DNA from: DATKSG01 sp035531775
Lineage (GTDB): Bacteria; Actinomycetota; Acidimicrobiia; Acidimicrobiales; UBA8190
Direction: 5' to 3'
Assembly (NCBI GenBank): GCA_035531775.1
Contig: DATKSG010000087.1
Span: forward strand, 1-51,058
Length of the DNA stretch: 51,058 nt
Shown: positions 25,910 to 33,485 of the stretch, piece after piece
Numbering within the stretch: position 1 is the first letter of the stretch
How the letters are laid out: every line of letters starts with the position of its first letter
Position numbers and translations under genes: made by a program
Notes under the pieces: generated by a model
Seen by the model: the letters and a program-made list of their open reading frames with translations, nothing else
What the model was told of the DNA's origin: nothing
Database searches by the model: none

Positions 25910-26383
25910 GTGGCTCCGCCGACCGTCATCGACTACCGGGGCAGCTTCCTCTTCTCCCTGCCGCCGGCCGAGATGTGGAGCGCCCTCGAGCATCCGCAAC
26001 GCTTCGAGAAGTGGTGGGCGTGGCTGCGCGAGTTCCGCCTCGAAGGCGATGGGTTGGTCGACGGAGCCGTGCTCCACGGCCTGGTGGCGCCGCCGGTGCC
26101 CTACCAGATGCGCATCGCCGTCCTCCTCGAGCACTGCCGGGCGCCGCTGAGCATCGACGCCGTGGTGTCAGGTGACCTCCGCGGCACCGCCCGTCTCGTG
26201 ATCGAGCCGCACGGGGACGGGTCGCGTGCCGAGGTGGCCTGGACCATCGAGATGATGCAGCGGCCCATGCGACTCGCCGCCCGCCTGGCCCACCCGCTGC
26301 TGCGCTGGGGACATGACCGGGTGGTCGAGGCCACCGTGGCCGGCTTCCGGCGCCACATCGAGGAGGGGCGCCACCGGGACTAG
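25910..26383 (+). CDS. SRPBCC (START/polyketide-cyclase-like) protein
   Basis: 157 residues from GTG 25910. The sequence follows the helix-grip pattern: a start of TVIDYRGSFLFSLPPAEMWSALEHPQRFEKWW, beta strands, and a long C-terminal helix (RWGHDRVVEATVAGFRRHI). Such proteins bind lipids or polyketides in a deep pocket. The ligand is unknown. The stop is 4 bp from the convergent membrane-protein gene. Confidence 0.75.
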   Translation: MAPPTVIDYRGSFLFSLPPAEMWSALEHPQRFEKWWAWLREFRLEGDGLVDGAVLHGLVAPPVPYQMRIAVLLEHCRAPLSIDAVVSGDLRGTARLVIEPHGDGSRAEVAWTIEMMQRPMRLAARLAHPLLRWGHDRVVEATVAGFRRHIEEGRHRD

Positions 26384-26387
26384 CCGC

Positions 26388-27122
26388 TCACCCCAGCCGG
26401 GCCACAGCCAGGGCGGCGGCTAGGCAGACCACGGCCCACGACATGGTGCGCAGGGCGCGCTCCAAAGGCGCCAACAGCGACCCGCGATCGATAGCCGCGC
26501 TGGTGCCATCGGCCATGGCCATGGTGCCGAGCACCTCTTGTGTCGATCGGCGGAGACGTCGCGCCGGTGTGCTGAGCGCCCGTTGGGCCAGTGACAAAGC
26601 GAAGGCGCCGAGAGCGCCGAGAGCGGCGGCTATGGACAGCCCCTGGGCCTGGGCCACGTACGCAGTGAGCACGGGGAACGCTCCCCAGGACAAGGCGAAG
26701 CCGACGTCGTTGTGGATGAGGCCACCGAAGATCTCGGCGTTGTAGGCGACCACCAGGACCGGCCCGAGCACGATGAAGGGCACAATGGACACGCCCACCC
26801 GGGCCACGCCCATGGCGCCGAGGATCACAGCGCCGACCAACCCGGCGGCGGCGGCGCCCACCAGCGCGCCGGCCGGCACCGAGGTCCGAAGCGGCCGGCC
26901 GTGCAGCTCGTCGAGGGCATGGGCCGAGATGCCCACGGCCAGGAAGAAGGCGAGCACGGTGGCCACCAGTCGGCTCACCTGCACCCGCGGCGCCAACGAA
27001 GCTCCGATGACGACGTAGGCCAGGTGCCAGGCCGTGTACGGGGGGTGCAACAGCGTCCACCAGTCGCGCCAGGGGCCCCCTTGGGCGGCGTAGTACGCCG
27101 GGCGCGGCTGAGCCTCGGTCAC
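26388..27122 (-). CDS. polytopic membrane protein, UbiA-like by pattern
   Basis: 244 residues from GTG 27122, whose first bases are shared with the stop of the methyltransferase gene. About seven membrane helices are visible. A polar cluster AHALDELHGRPL follows the second helix, where UbiA enzymes carry NDxxD; a second polar cluster YNAEIFGGLIHND occurs after helix five. It could be a divergent prenyltransferase acting before the coupled methyltransferase, but the motif match is partial, so I leave it unnamed. Confidence 0.65.
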   Translation of the reverse strand: MTEAQPRPAYYAAQGGPWRDWWTLLHPPYTAWHLAYVVIGASLAPRVQVSRLVATVLAFFLAVGISAHALDELHGRPLRTSVPAGALVGAAAAGLVGAVILGAMGVARVGVSIVPFIVLGPVLVVAYNAEIFGGLIHNDVGFALSWGAFPVLTAYVAQAQGLSIAAALGALGAFALSLAQRALSTPARRLRRSTQEVLGTMAMADGTSAAIDRGSLLAPLERALRTMSWAVVCLAAALAVARLG

Positions 27123-27862
27123 TGCCTCCGGCCCCACATGACGAGGCCCCCACCGAGGCTCATGGGGCGCACCGTGACGTCCCCGATGCCGGCGGCCTCC
27201 CAGGCCGCCACCGTGGCGTCGAGGGGTAGGCGCCGGTAGTGCCCGCTGATGCTCGGCCCCAGAAAGCGCCCCACCCGGTACCACTCGCGGCCGCCGGTGA
27301 GGAGCCCCGCCAGCGGCAGCACCAGGCGCGTGTAGAGCCACCACCAGCCGCGCCAGAACACACTCGAGGGCACCAGGAATTCGAGGTTGGCCACCACGGC
27401 ACCGGGGCGGACCACCCGGGCCAGCTCGGCCATGGTCGCCCGGGGGTCGTCCACATAACGCAGCAGGTACGTGAAGCTCAAGGCGTCGAAACTGGCGTCG
27501 GCGAAGGGCAGCTGCTCACCTCGGCCCAGGGCGATGGCGATCCTGGAGACGCCCGCTTGGCGCACGTTGTGACGGCCCTGGCGGGCCATGGCCTCGGTCA
27601 GGTCGACACCGATGACGGTGGCTCCGGTGCGCTCGGCCAAGGCCAGGGCCACACCGGCGGTGCCGGTGGCCACATCGAGCACCAGCGAAGGGGTCCCCTC
27701 GGCTATGGCATCGACCAGCTGCCGGCGCCAGCGTCCGTTCTGCCCGAACGACAACCACTCGGCCAACCGGTCGTAGCGGTCGGGGAGCCCGGCGAACAGG
27801 CGCCGGGCCACCCGGTTTCGCCCACCGGCGGCCGACGCCACCGAAGCCCGATCCCCGCTCAT
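27119..27862 (-). CDS. UbiE/MenG-like SAM-dependent methyltransferase
   Basis: 247 residues from ATG 27862 (ATGA overlap with the VKOR gene). The class I SAM motif LDVATGTAGVALALA is followed by GVDLTEAM and LPFADASFDALSFTYLLRYVDD, the wording of quinone C-methyltransferases. UbiE/MenG methylates demethylmenaquinone in the last step of menaquinone synthesis. With a membrane protein coupled downstream and VKOR upstream (which uses quinones), a quinone role is attractive but unproven. Confidence 0.82.
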   Translation of the reverse strand: MSGDRASVASAAGGRNRVARRLFAGLPDRYDRLAEWLSFGQNGRWRRQLVDAIAEGTPSLVLDVATGTAGVALALAERTGATVIGVDLTEAMARQGRHNVRQAGVSRIAIALGRGEQLPFADASFDALSFTYLLRYVDDPRATMAELARVVRPGAVVANLEFLVPSSVFWRGWWWLYTRLVLPLAGLLTGGREWYRVGRFLGPSISGHYRRLPLDATVAAWEAAGIGDVTVRPMSLGGGLVMWGRRQ

Positions 27863-28389
27863 GGCCCGGTGACCGGCTCCACTTCGTCGGCGGCGCCGTC
27901 CACCCACTGAGCGTTCCCGGCCATGGCCGGGAACGACGCCACCACCAACACGAAGAGCAAGAACGTGAGCACGTGCACCCCGGTGCACCACAGGCAGATG
28001 GCCTTGATGGTGAAGAGCTCGGCCGACAGCAGATAGACGACGAAGCCCATGCCGCCCACCACCATGACCAGGCGCGCCCACGTCACCCACCGGTACCCGG
28101 CACGCCACAACGGCGGCAGGTTGATGGCGATCATGGCGGTGAAGAACAGCAGCCCCAGCAGGGCCACCGGTATGCCGAAGACCTCGGACTGCGGGCTGGT
28201 GGTGACCTTGGCGCAGTTGATGATGCCGGTGGCGCTGCACACCGGCAAGGTGCCGGTGAAGTGGTCGATGGTCAGGTAGAGCCCGATGCCGAAACCGATG
28301 ATCGACAGCACGAGCGCCATCCACCCACGCCAGCGCCCGACGGCGGGGGCTGTCTCCCAGCCATCGTCGGCCCAGCTGTCGTCGGTCAT
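27859..28389 (-). CDS. vitamin K epoxide reductase (VKOR) family protein
   Basis: 176 residues with four or five membrane helices. The four VKOR cysteines are visible: Cys51 and Cys59 in the first loop (PVCSATGIINCAKV) and the active CLWC pair at Cys132 and Cys135. Bacterial VKOR reoxidises a DsbA-like thiol protein and passes electrons to quinone. The next gene upstream in transcription encodes a tethered thioredoxin-like protein with CPYC, an obvious partner by position. The two genes are 19 bp apart. Confidence 0.9.
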   Translation of the reverse strand: MTDDSWADDGWETAPAVGRWRGWMALVLSIIGFGIGLYLTIDHFTGTLPVCSATGIINCAKVTTSPQSEVFGIPVALLGLLFFTAMIAINLPPLWRAGYRWVTWARLVMVVGGMGFVVYLLSAELFTIKAICLWCTGVHVLTFLLFVLVVASFPAMAGNAQWVDGAADEVEPVTGP

Positions 28390-28408
28390 GGCCGCCGGCC
28401 CCAGCCGC

Positions 28409-29485
28409 TCAGCTCAGCCCCATGGCCTTGGCCGCCGTGGTGACGGCCGAGGCGCTGCACACCGCCGAGGGCTGCTGCTGGGTGATGGAGCACACCGCGG
28501 CGGTCAGGTAGTTGGCCGTGCCCACGATGGCCTGGGTCACCGGGTCGTTGGGGTTGGCCAACTTCGCCGCGATGGCCGACTGGTCCAGCCCCGAGAGTAT
28601 GGCCGGGTTGTAGCTCGGCCCCAGGACGAAGACCTTGTTGCCGATGTCCATGAACGGGAATCCCTGGGTGACGCCGAACTGCGACGAGTACTTGCTCCAC
28701 AGGCCGGACTGGGCCGTGGTGAGGTGCTCCAGGACGTGGCGGGTGCCGATGCCGTTGGTGTCGTTGCTCTCCTCCTCCACCGGCACGAAGGTCACGACGT
28801 CGCTCGAGTAGCTCGCCCCGTGGAAGGAGAAGGTGGCCGTGGCCGGGTCGGTGTCCCACGGCGACGAGGTGGTCTCCTGCAGGTTGGTGAAGTGGCCGAA
28901 TTTGGACATGGCCATGACGATGGCCCAGCGCTCGGCGGCGCAGTAGGGGCAGAACTCGCCCCCGATGAACAGCACCTCGGGTTTGCCTCCTGAGGCCAGC
29001 GCCGTCTGGCCCTTGGCCACGGTGGGGGCGGTCACCGACGACGGCACGCCCACCGTCTGGGCCACGGAAGCCGGCACCCCGGTGACCAGGGACACCAGGC
29101 TGGCCGGCGCCGGCGTGTCCACCGGGCCGGTGGCCGTGGTCGACGTGCTCGACGAGCTCGTCACCTTGAAGATGACGAGGGCCACCACGAGCAGCACCAC
29201 AACACCGATAGCCCCGAAGGCGATGGCCGACGGCGAGAATCGCCGCGGGGACCCACTGGGCACCGCAGCGCCGGGCCGGCGACCGGCATTGGGGCCACGA
29301 CCGCCGCGGCCGCCACCGCTGCCACGACCACCTCCGCCCGGGCGGCCCTGGCCGGCACCCGATCCCGGCTTCGGTCCCGATGGTCGGCGGGCACCCTGCC
29401 CGGGTCGCGGCGGCGCCCCCGAGCCCGACCCGGTCGGGGCCTTCTGTCCCGTCGACTTGCCGCCACCTGGTTGCACGACACTCAT
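28409..29485 (-). CDS. DUF929-type, membrane-tethered thioredoxin-like protein
   Basis: 358 residues from ATG 29485 with AAGGGGA 7 nt upstream. A Gly/Arg/Pro-rich cytoplasmic segment (1-82) precedes a single membrane helix (about 86-107), a Ser/Thr linker, then an exported domain with GGEFCPYCAAERW (Cys179, Cys182), the redox motif of DUF929 proteins. A CPYC motif is glutaredoxin/DsbA-like. Only two further Cys are obvious near the end. Context with VKOR indicates disulfide formation outside the membrane. Upstream lies a 14-bp perfect palindrome (29503-29516) of unknown role. Confidence 0.85.
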   Translation of the reverse strand: MSVVQPGGGKSTGQKAPTGSGSGAPPRPGQGARRPSGPKPGSGAGQGRPGGGGRGSGGGRGGRGPNAGRRPGAAVPSGSPRRFSPSAIAFGAIGVVVLLVVALVIFKVTSSSSTSTTATGPVDTPAPASLVSLVTGVPASVAQTVGVPSSVTAPTVAKGQTALASGGKPEVLFIGGEFCPYCAAERWAIVMAMSKFGHFTNLQETTSSPWDTDPATATFSFHGASYSSDVVTFVPVEEESNDTNGIGTRHVLEHLTTAQSGLWSKYSSQFGVTQGFPFMDIGNKVFVLGPSYNPAILSGLDQSAIAAKLANPNDPVTQAIVGTANYLTAAVCSITQQQPSAVCSASAVTTAAKAMGLS

Positions 29486-29638
29486 GTGGATTCCCCTTGC
29501 CACCGCCGGCCGGCGGGATCGTTTGCTGCCTCATGGTGGTCCAAAGACGAGGCGCGCACCATGTCGCCCGGCGCGGGCCTGCTCATCGACTACGCCCCGG
29601 GACTGGCGGCGCGCTGTCGGGGCGCTGTGGAGGTGCTG

Positions 29639-30085
29639 TCAGCCGTTGCCTCTGCGCACGGTGGCCCGGGCCCGGGCCTGGGCCCGGTGGCGCCCCCCGG
29701 CCGGGTACATCCGGGCCAGGTGGTTCCAGGCACAGCTCGGGCACACCTCGACCACATAGCAGGCGATCTCGTCGGCCCGACGGCACAGGCGGGCCAGCTC
29801 GGTGGCGGTGGCCGGGCACGTCCCGTTGGGTGGCAGACGGGGCCCGAACACATAGGTCACGTGCACCACCCGGACCTCTTCGCAGATGGGACAGTCCTCA
29901 GGCAGCGGGGTGCCGATGTTGCGGGCGGCCCGCAGGAGCTCCGGGTGGGCGTCGCACACGTCGAGGCGCGATAGGCGCCCCTTTTTGAATTCGCTCACCA
30001 CGGCATTGCGGGCCAGGCGGTACTCGACGCGGCCGCCGGTCCCTGTGACCGTGAAGCCGCGCAGTGCGGTGGGCCCGAAGCTCAT
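29639..30085 (-). CDS. DUF5318 family protein
   Basis: 148 residues beginning MSFGPTALRGFTVTGTGGRVEYRLARNA. Cysteine positions (CDAHPEL, CPICEE, CYVVEVCPSC) suggest one or two zinc sites. The pattern is that of the actinobacterial DUF5318 proteins, which in mycobacteria lie near ino1 and the padR gene, as here. Function is unknown. The last 20 residues are Arg-rich. It is divergent from padR across 191 bp. Confidence 0.8.
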   Translation of the reverse strand: MSFGPTALRGFTVTGTGGRVEYRLARNAVVSEFKKGRLSRLDVCDAHPELLRAARNIGTPLPEDCPICEEVRVVHVTYVFGPRLPPNGTCPATATELARLCRRADEIACYVVEVCPSCAWNHLARMYPAGGRHRAQARARATVRRGNG

Positions 30086-30147
30086 CGGCCACCAGGGTAC
30101 CTCCGGCCGCCTCCGATCGAGCGGGGACCCCCTCTGCTCGCGATTGC

Positions 30148-30176
30148 TTGCAGTGCCACCGATATATCGATACGAT
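30148..30176 (+). promoter_or_regulatory. promoter candidate for the padR-ino1 operon
   Basis: A -35-like TTGCAG (30148-30153), 17 bp, then -10-like TACGAT (30171-30176) lie in a rare AT-rich pocket. The operator at 30175-30193 overlaps the -10 and probable start point, so repressor binding would block initiation. Confidence 0.5.
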
Positions 30177-30193
30177 ACATCTCGACGATGTAT
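30160..30193. promoter_or_regulatory. PadR-type operator palindromes
   Basis: ATACATC (30175-30181), 5 bp, GATGTAT (30187-30193) form a perfect inverted repeat of the ATAC/GTAT kind bound by PadR dimers. A second palindrome, CGATATATCG (30160-30169), lies just upstream. Both precede the padR gene, so autoregulation and control of ino1 are likely. Confidence 0.65.
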
Positions 30194-30276
30194 TGCTCCC
30201 CCGCCACCGCCACCGCCAGTTTCACGTCCTCGGGCCGCCTGACGGTGGCCCGGCTGTCTCCAGCCGAGGCCCGCTG

Positions 30277-30921
30277 ATGCTCGAGCTGGCCATCCTCGGC
30301 CTGCTCGGCGAGCAGGAGCTGCACGGATATGAGATCCGCCGCCGCTTGCGCGACGAGCTCGGCCTCTTCTCCAATGTGTCGTTCGGATCGCTGTACCCGG
30401 CGCTGTCGCGCCTAGAGCGCTCGGGGGCGGTGGAGACCGCCGAGGAGAGCGGCCCCGGCGTCTCGTCGGCCCCCATCCCCATGACCGGCTCGCTGAGCGG
30501 GGAGCGGGCCGCCCTCCGCGCCCGGCGAGCCACCGGGGGACGAGGACGCCGAGCCCGCAAGGTGTACCGCATCACCGAGGAGGGCCGACGCCAGTTCGCC
30601 CAGCTGCTCGACAACGAACGCGACGCAGCGGCCGACGACGCCCGCAGCTTCGGTTTGCGCCTGGCCTTCGCCCGGTACCTGCCCCCCCACGCCCGCCTCC
30701 GTCTGCTCGAGCGGCGCCGGGCTCAGCTGGCCCAGCGCCTGGAGGACGCCCGCGCCGCGGCGGCGGCCGCCGAGCGGCCTCTCGACCTTTATGCCCGCTC
30801 GGTGGTGGAGCACGCGGCGGAGTCGGCCGAGCGCGACATCTCGTGGCTCGACCGCCTCATCGACGCCGAGCGCACTGACGATCTCGGAACCCCGTTGGTC
30901 AACATGGAAGGACACAACTGA
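30277..30921 (+). CDS. PadR-family transcriptional regulator
   Basis: 214 residues from ATG 30277. The N-terminal winged helix has family wording LELAILGLLGEQELHGYEI and SFGSLYPALSRLE, ending VYRITEEGR. The C-terminal helical dimerisation domain follows. Between them is an Ala/Arg/Ser-rich insert of about 45 residues (about 55-95). The stop overlaps the ino1 start (TGATG), giving a two-gene operon, the same neighbour pair as in mycobacteria. It likely represses the operon through the palindromes upstream. Confidence 0.9.
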   Translation: MLELAILGLLGEQELHGYEIRRRLRDELGLFSNVSFGSLYPALSRLERSGAVETAEESGPGVSSAPIPMTGSLSGERAALRARRATGGRGRRARKVYRITEEGRRQFAQLLDNERDAAADDARSFGLRLAFARYLPPHARLRLLERRRAQLAQRLEDARAAAAAAERPLDLYARSVVEHAAESAERDISWLDRLIDAERTDDLGTPLVNMEGHN

Positions 30922-32018
30922 TGAAGAACGTCCGGGTTGCCATCGCCGGTGTGGGCAACTGCGCCAGCTCACTGGTCCAAGGCGTGGAGTACTACCGCCG
31001 CGCCGACCCCGAGGACATCGTGCCCGGCCTCATGCACGTGACCCTGGGCGGCTACCACGTGGGCGACGTGGAGTTCGTGGCCGCTTTCGACGTGGATGCC
31101 AGCAAGGTGGGTGTGGACCTGTCGAAGGCCATCTGGGCCGGGCAGAACAACACCGTGCGCTTCGCCCAGGTCGGCCACCTCGACGTGACCGTGCAGCGCG
31201 GCCCCACCTTCGACGGCCTCGGCTCCTACTACCGCGACACGGTCGAGGAGTCCCCGGCTGAGGCCGTCGATGTGGCCGCCGCCCTGCGCCAATCCGGCGC
31301 CGACGTGCTGGTGAGCTACCTGCCGGTGGGATCGGAAGAGGCCCAGCGCCACTACGCCCAGGCCTGCCTCGACACCGGCGTGGCCTTCGTGAACGCCATC
31401 CCCGTGTTCATCGCCAGCGACCCGACCTGGGCCCGCAAGTTCCGTGACGCCGGGGTGCCCATCATCGGCGACGACATCAAGAGCCAGGTGGGCGCCACCA
31501 TCGTCCACCGCGTGCTGACGCGGCTCTTCGAGGACCGGGGCCTAGCCCTCGACCGCACGTACCAGCTCAACTTCGGCGGCAACATGGACTTCAAGAACAT
31601 GCTCGAGCGCGAGCGCCTGCAGTCCAAGAAGATCTCCAAGACCCAGGCCGTGACCAGCCAGGTCGAGAACTTCACCCTCGACGCCGAGGACGTCCACATC
31701 GGGCCGTCGGACCACGTCCCGTGGCTACAGGACCGCAAGTGGGCCTACATCCGCATGGAGGGCCGCAACTTCGGCGACGTGCCGCTCAACTTGGAGCTCA
31801 AGCTCGAGGTGTGGGACTCGCCCAACTCCGCCGGGGTGATCATCGACGCCGTGCGCTGCGCCAAGGTGGCCCTCGATGCCGGCGTGGGCGGTCCCCTGCT
31901 CGGCCCGAGCGCCTACTTCATGAAGTCCCCACCGGTGCAGTTCCACGACGACGAGGCGCACCGCATGGTGGAGGCCTTCGCCGCCGGGGAGCCCTCCCCG
32001 GTCTGGCCCGAGGACTGA
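30921..32018 (+). CDS. ino1: myo-inositol-1-phosphate synthase, actinobacterial type
   Basis: 365 residues. It cyclises glucose 6-phosphate to inositol 1-phosphate with NAD, feeding phosphatidylinositol and mycothiol synthesis in actinobacteria. The NAD loop is VAIAGVGNCASS; the catalytic region contains GDDIKSQVGATIVHR and LNFGGNMDFKNM. Length equals actinobacterial enzymes (about 365 aa) and is shorter than the eukaryotic form. Control by the coupled PadR regulator is likely. Confidence 0.95.
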   Translation: MKNVRVAIAGVGNCASSLVQGVEYYRRADPEDIVPGLMHVTLGGYHVGDVEFVAAFDVDASKVGVDLSKAIWAGQNNTVRFAQVGHLDVTVQRGPTFDGLGSYYRDTVEESPAEAVDVAAALRQSGADVLVSYLPVGSEEAQRHYAQACLDTGVAFVNAIPVFIASDPTWARKFRDAGVPIIGDDIKSQVGATIVHRVLTRLFEDRGLALDRTYQLNFGGNMDFKNMLERERLQSKKISKTQAVTSQVENFTLDAEDVHIGPSDHVPWLQDRKWAYIRMEGRNFGDVPLNLELKLEVWDSPNSAGVIIDAVRCAKVALDAGVGGPLLGPSAYFMKSPPVQFHDDEAHRMVEAFAAGEPSPVWPED

Positions 32019-32028
32019 CCCGCTCCGC

Positions 32029-33423
32029 TCAGCCCGGTGGGCGCCCGGCCCACCATTGCTCCAGGCGCCGGCGCGCCTCGTGATCACCGAGGGGGCCTTC
32101 CTCCAGCCGCAGCTCCAGCAGGAACTCGAGGGCCTGGCCCACCGCCGGCCCCGGAGCCAGGCCGAGGTGCTCCATGACCTGCAGGCCGTCGAGCTCGGGG
32201 CGGATGGCGTCGAGCTCCTCCTCGGCCCGCAACTCCTCGATGCGCCGCTCGAGTTCGTCCATGCGCTGGCCGAGCGCTCGCGCCCGCGCCGCGTTGCGCG
32301 TGGTGCAGTCGCAACGCGTCAGCTCGTTCAGGCGCTCGAGCAGGGGCCCGGCGTCGCGCACGTAGCGGCGCACGGCCCGGTCGGTCCAGCCCAGCCGGTA
32401 GGTGTGGAAGCGCAGATGCAGCTCCACCAGGCGGGTTACGAGCTCGATCTCGTCGTTGGGGTAGCGCAGCGCCGTTAGCCGGTCGCGGGTCATGCGCGCC
32501 CCGACCACCTCGTGGTGGTGGAAGGTCACACCGCCGGGCCCGAACGCTCGCGTGCGCGGCTTACCGACGTCGTGCAGCAAGGCGGCCAGGCGCAGCAGGC
32601 GGTCGGGACCAGTCTTGTCCACCACGGCCAGGGTGTGGGCCAGCACGTCCTTGTGGCGGTGGATGGGGTCCTGCTCCAGGGCCAGGCCGGGCAGCTCGGG
32701 CAGGAAGTGGGCGGCCAGGCCGGTGTCCACCACGAACCACAGCCCCGTGGACGGGCGGGGCACCACCAGCAGCTTGTCCAGCTCGTCGCGGATGCGCTCG
32801 GCCGAGACGATCTGCAGCCGCTCGTGCATGGCACGCACCGCTGCGGTCAGCTCGTCGTCGGGGACGAGGCCCAGTCCGGCCATGAAGCGCGCGGCGCGCA
32901 GCATGCGCAGCGGGTCGTCGGTGAAGGAGGTCTCGGGGTCGAGAGGGGTGCGCAGCCGCCCGGCGGCCAGGTCGGCCAGCCCGCCGTAGGGATCGATCAA
33001 CTCCAAGCCGGGCAAGGTGAGGGCCATGGCGTTCACCGTGAAGTCGCGCCGCGACAGGTCGACCTCGATGGAATCGCCGAAGACCACCTCGGGCTTGCGC
33101 GACTCGGGGGCATAGGCCTCGGCCCGGTGGGTGGTGATCTCGAAGCTGCGCCCGTCCTTGGCCGCCCCGATGGTGCCGAAGCGCTTGCCCTGGACCCACA
33201 CGGACTCGGCCCAGCCCCGCACGATGGCCTCGGTGGCGTCGGGGGTGGCGTCGGTGGTGAGATCCAGATCCCCGGCCGGGCGCTGCGCTGCAGCCCCGTC
33301 ACCAGCCACAATGGCGTCGCGCACCGACCCGCCCACCAGGTACAGGCGGTGGCCGGCGGCGGCGAAACGCTCGGCCACCTCGGCGGTGGCGTCGACCAGC
33401 GGCCGCACGCGTTCGGGGATCAT
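32029..33423 (-). CDS. pcnA: CCA tRNA nucleotidyltransferase / poly(A) polymerase family
   Basis: 464 residues from ATG 33423. The head domain has LVGGSVRDAI and the metal pair DLD (Asp52, Asp54), then RRDFTVNAMAL and the body with RMLRAARF. The C-terminal half has an HD domain (LLHDVGKP with FHHHEVVGA). The protein matches the actinobacterial CCA-adding family named PcnA in mycobacteria, which repairs tRNA 3' ends. It is divergent from the secreted-protein gene across 62 bp and convergent with ino1 across 10 bp. Confidence 0.9.
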   Translation of the reverse strand: MIPERVRPLVDATAEVAERFAAAGHRLYLVGGSVRDAIVAGDGAAAQRPAGDLDLTTDATPDATEAIVRGWAESVWVQGKRFGTIGAAKDGRSFEITTHRAEAYAPESRKPEVVFGDSIEVDLSRRDFTVNAMALTLPGLELIDPYGGLADLAAGRLRTPLDPETSFTDDPLRMLRAARFMAGLGLVPDDELTAAVRAMHERLQIVSAERIRDELDKLLVVPRPSTGLWFVVDTGLAAHFLPELPGLALEQDPIHRHKDVLAHTLAVVDKTGPDRLLRLAALLHDVGKPRTRAFGPGGVTFHHHEVVGARMTRDRLTALRYPNDEIELVTRLVELHLRFHTYRLGWTDRAVRRYVRDAGPLLERLNELTRCDCTTRNAARARALGQRMDELERRIEELRAEEELDAIRPELDGLQVMEHLGLAPGPAVGQALEFLLELRLEEGPLGDHEARRRLEQWWAGRPPG

Positions 33424-33485
33424 CGCTGTGGAGGGTAGCTGTGCCGCCAAAGGTGGCCTGGCGCCCGGCGATAGCGTGCTGCGCC

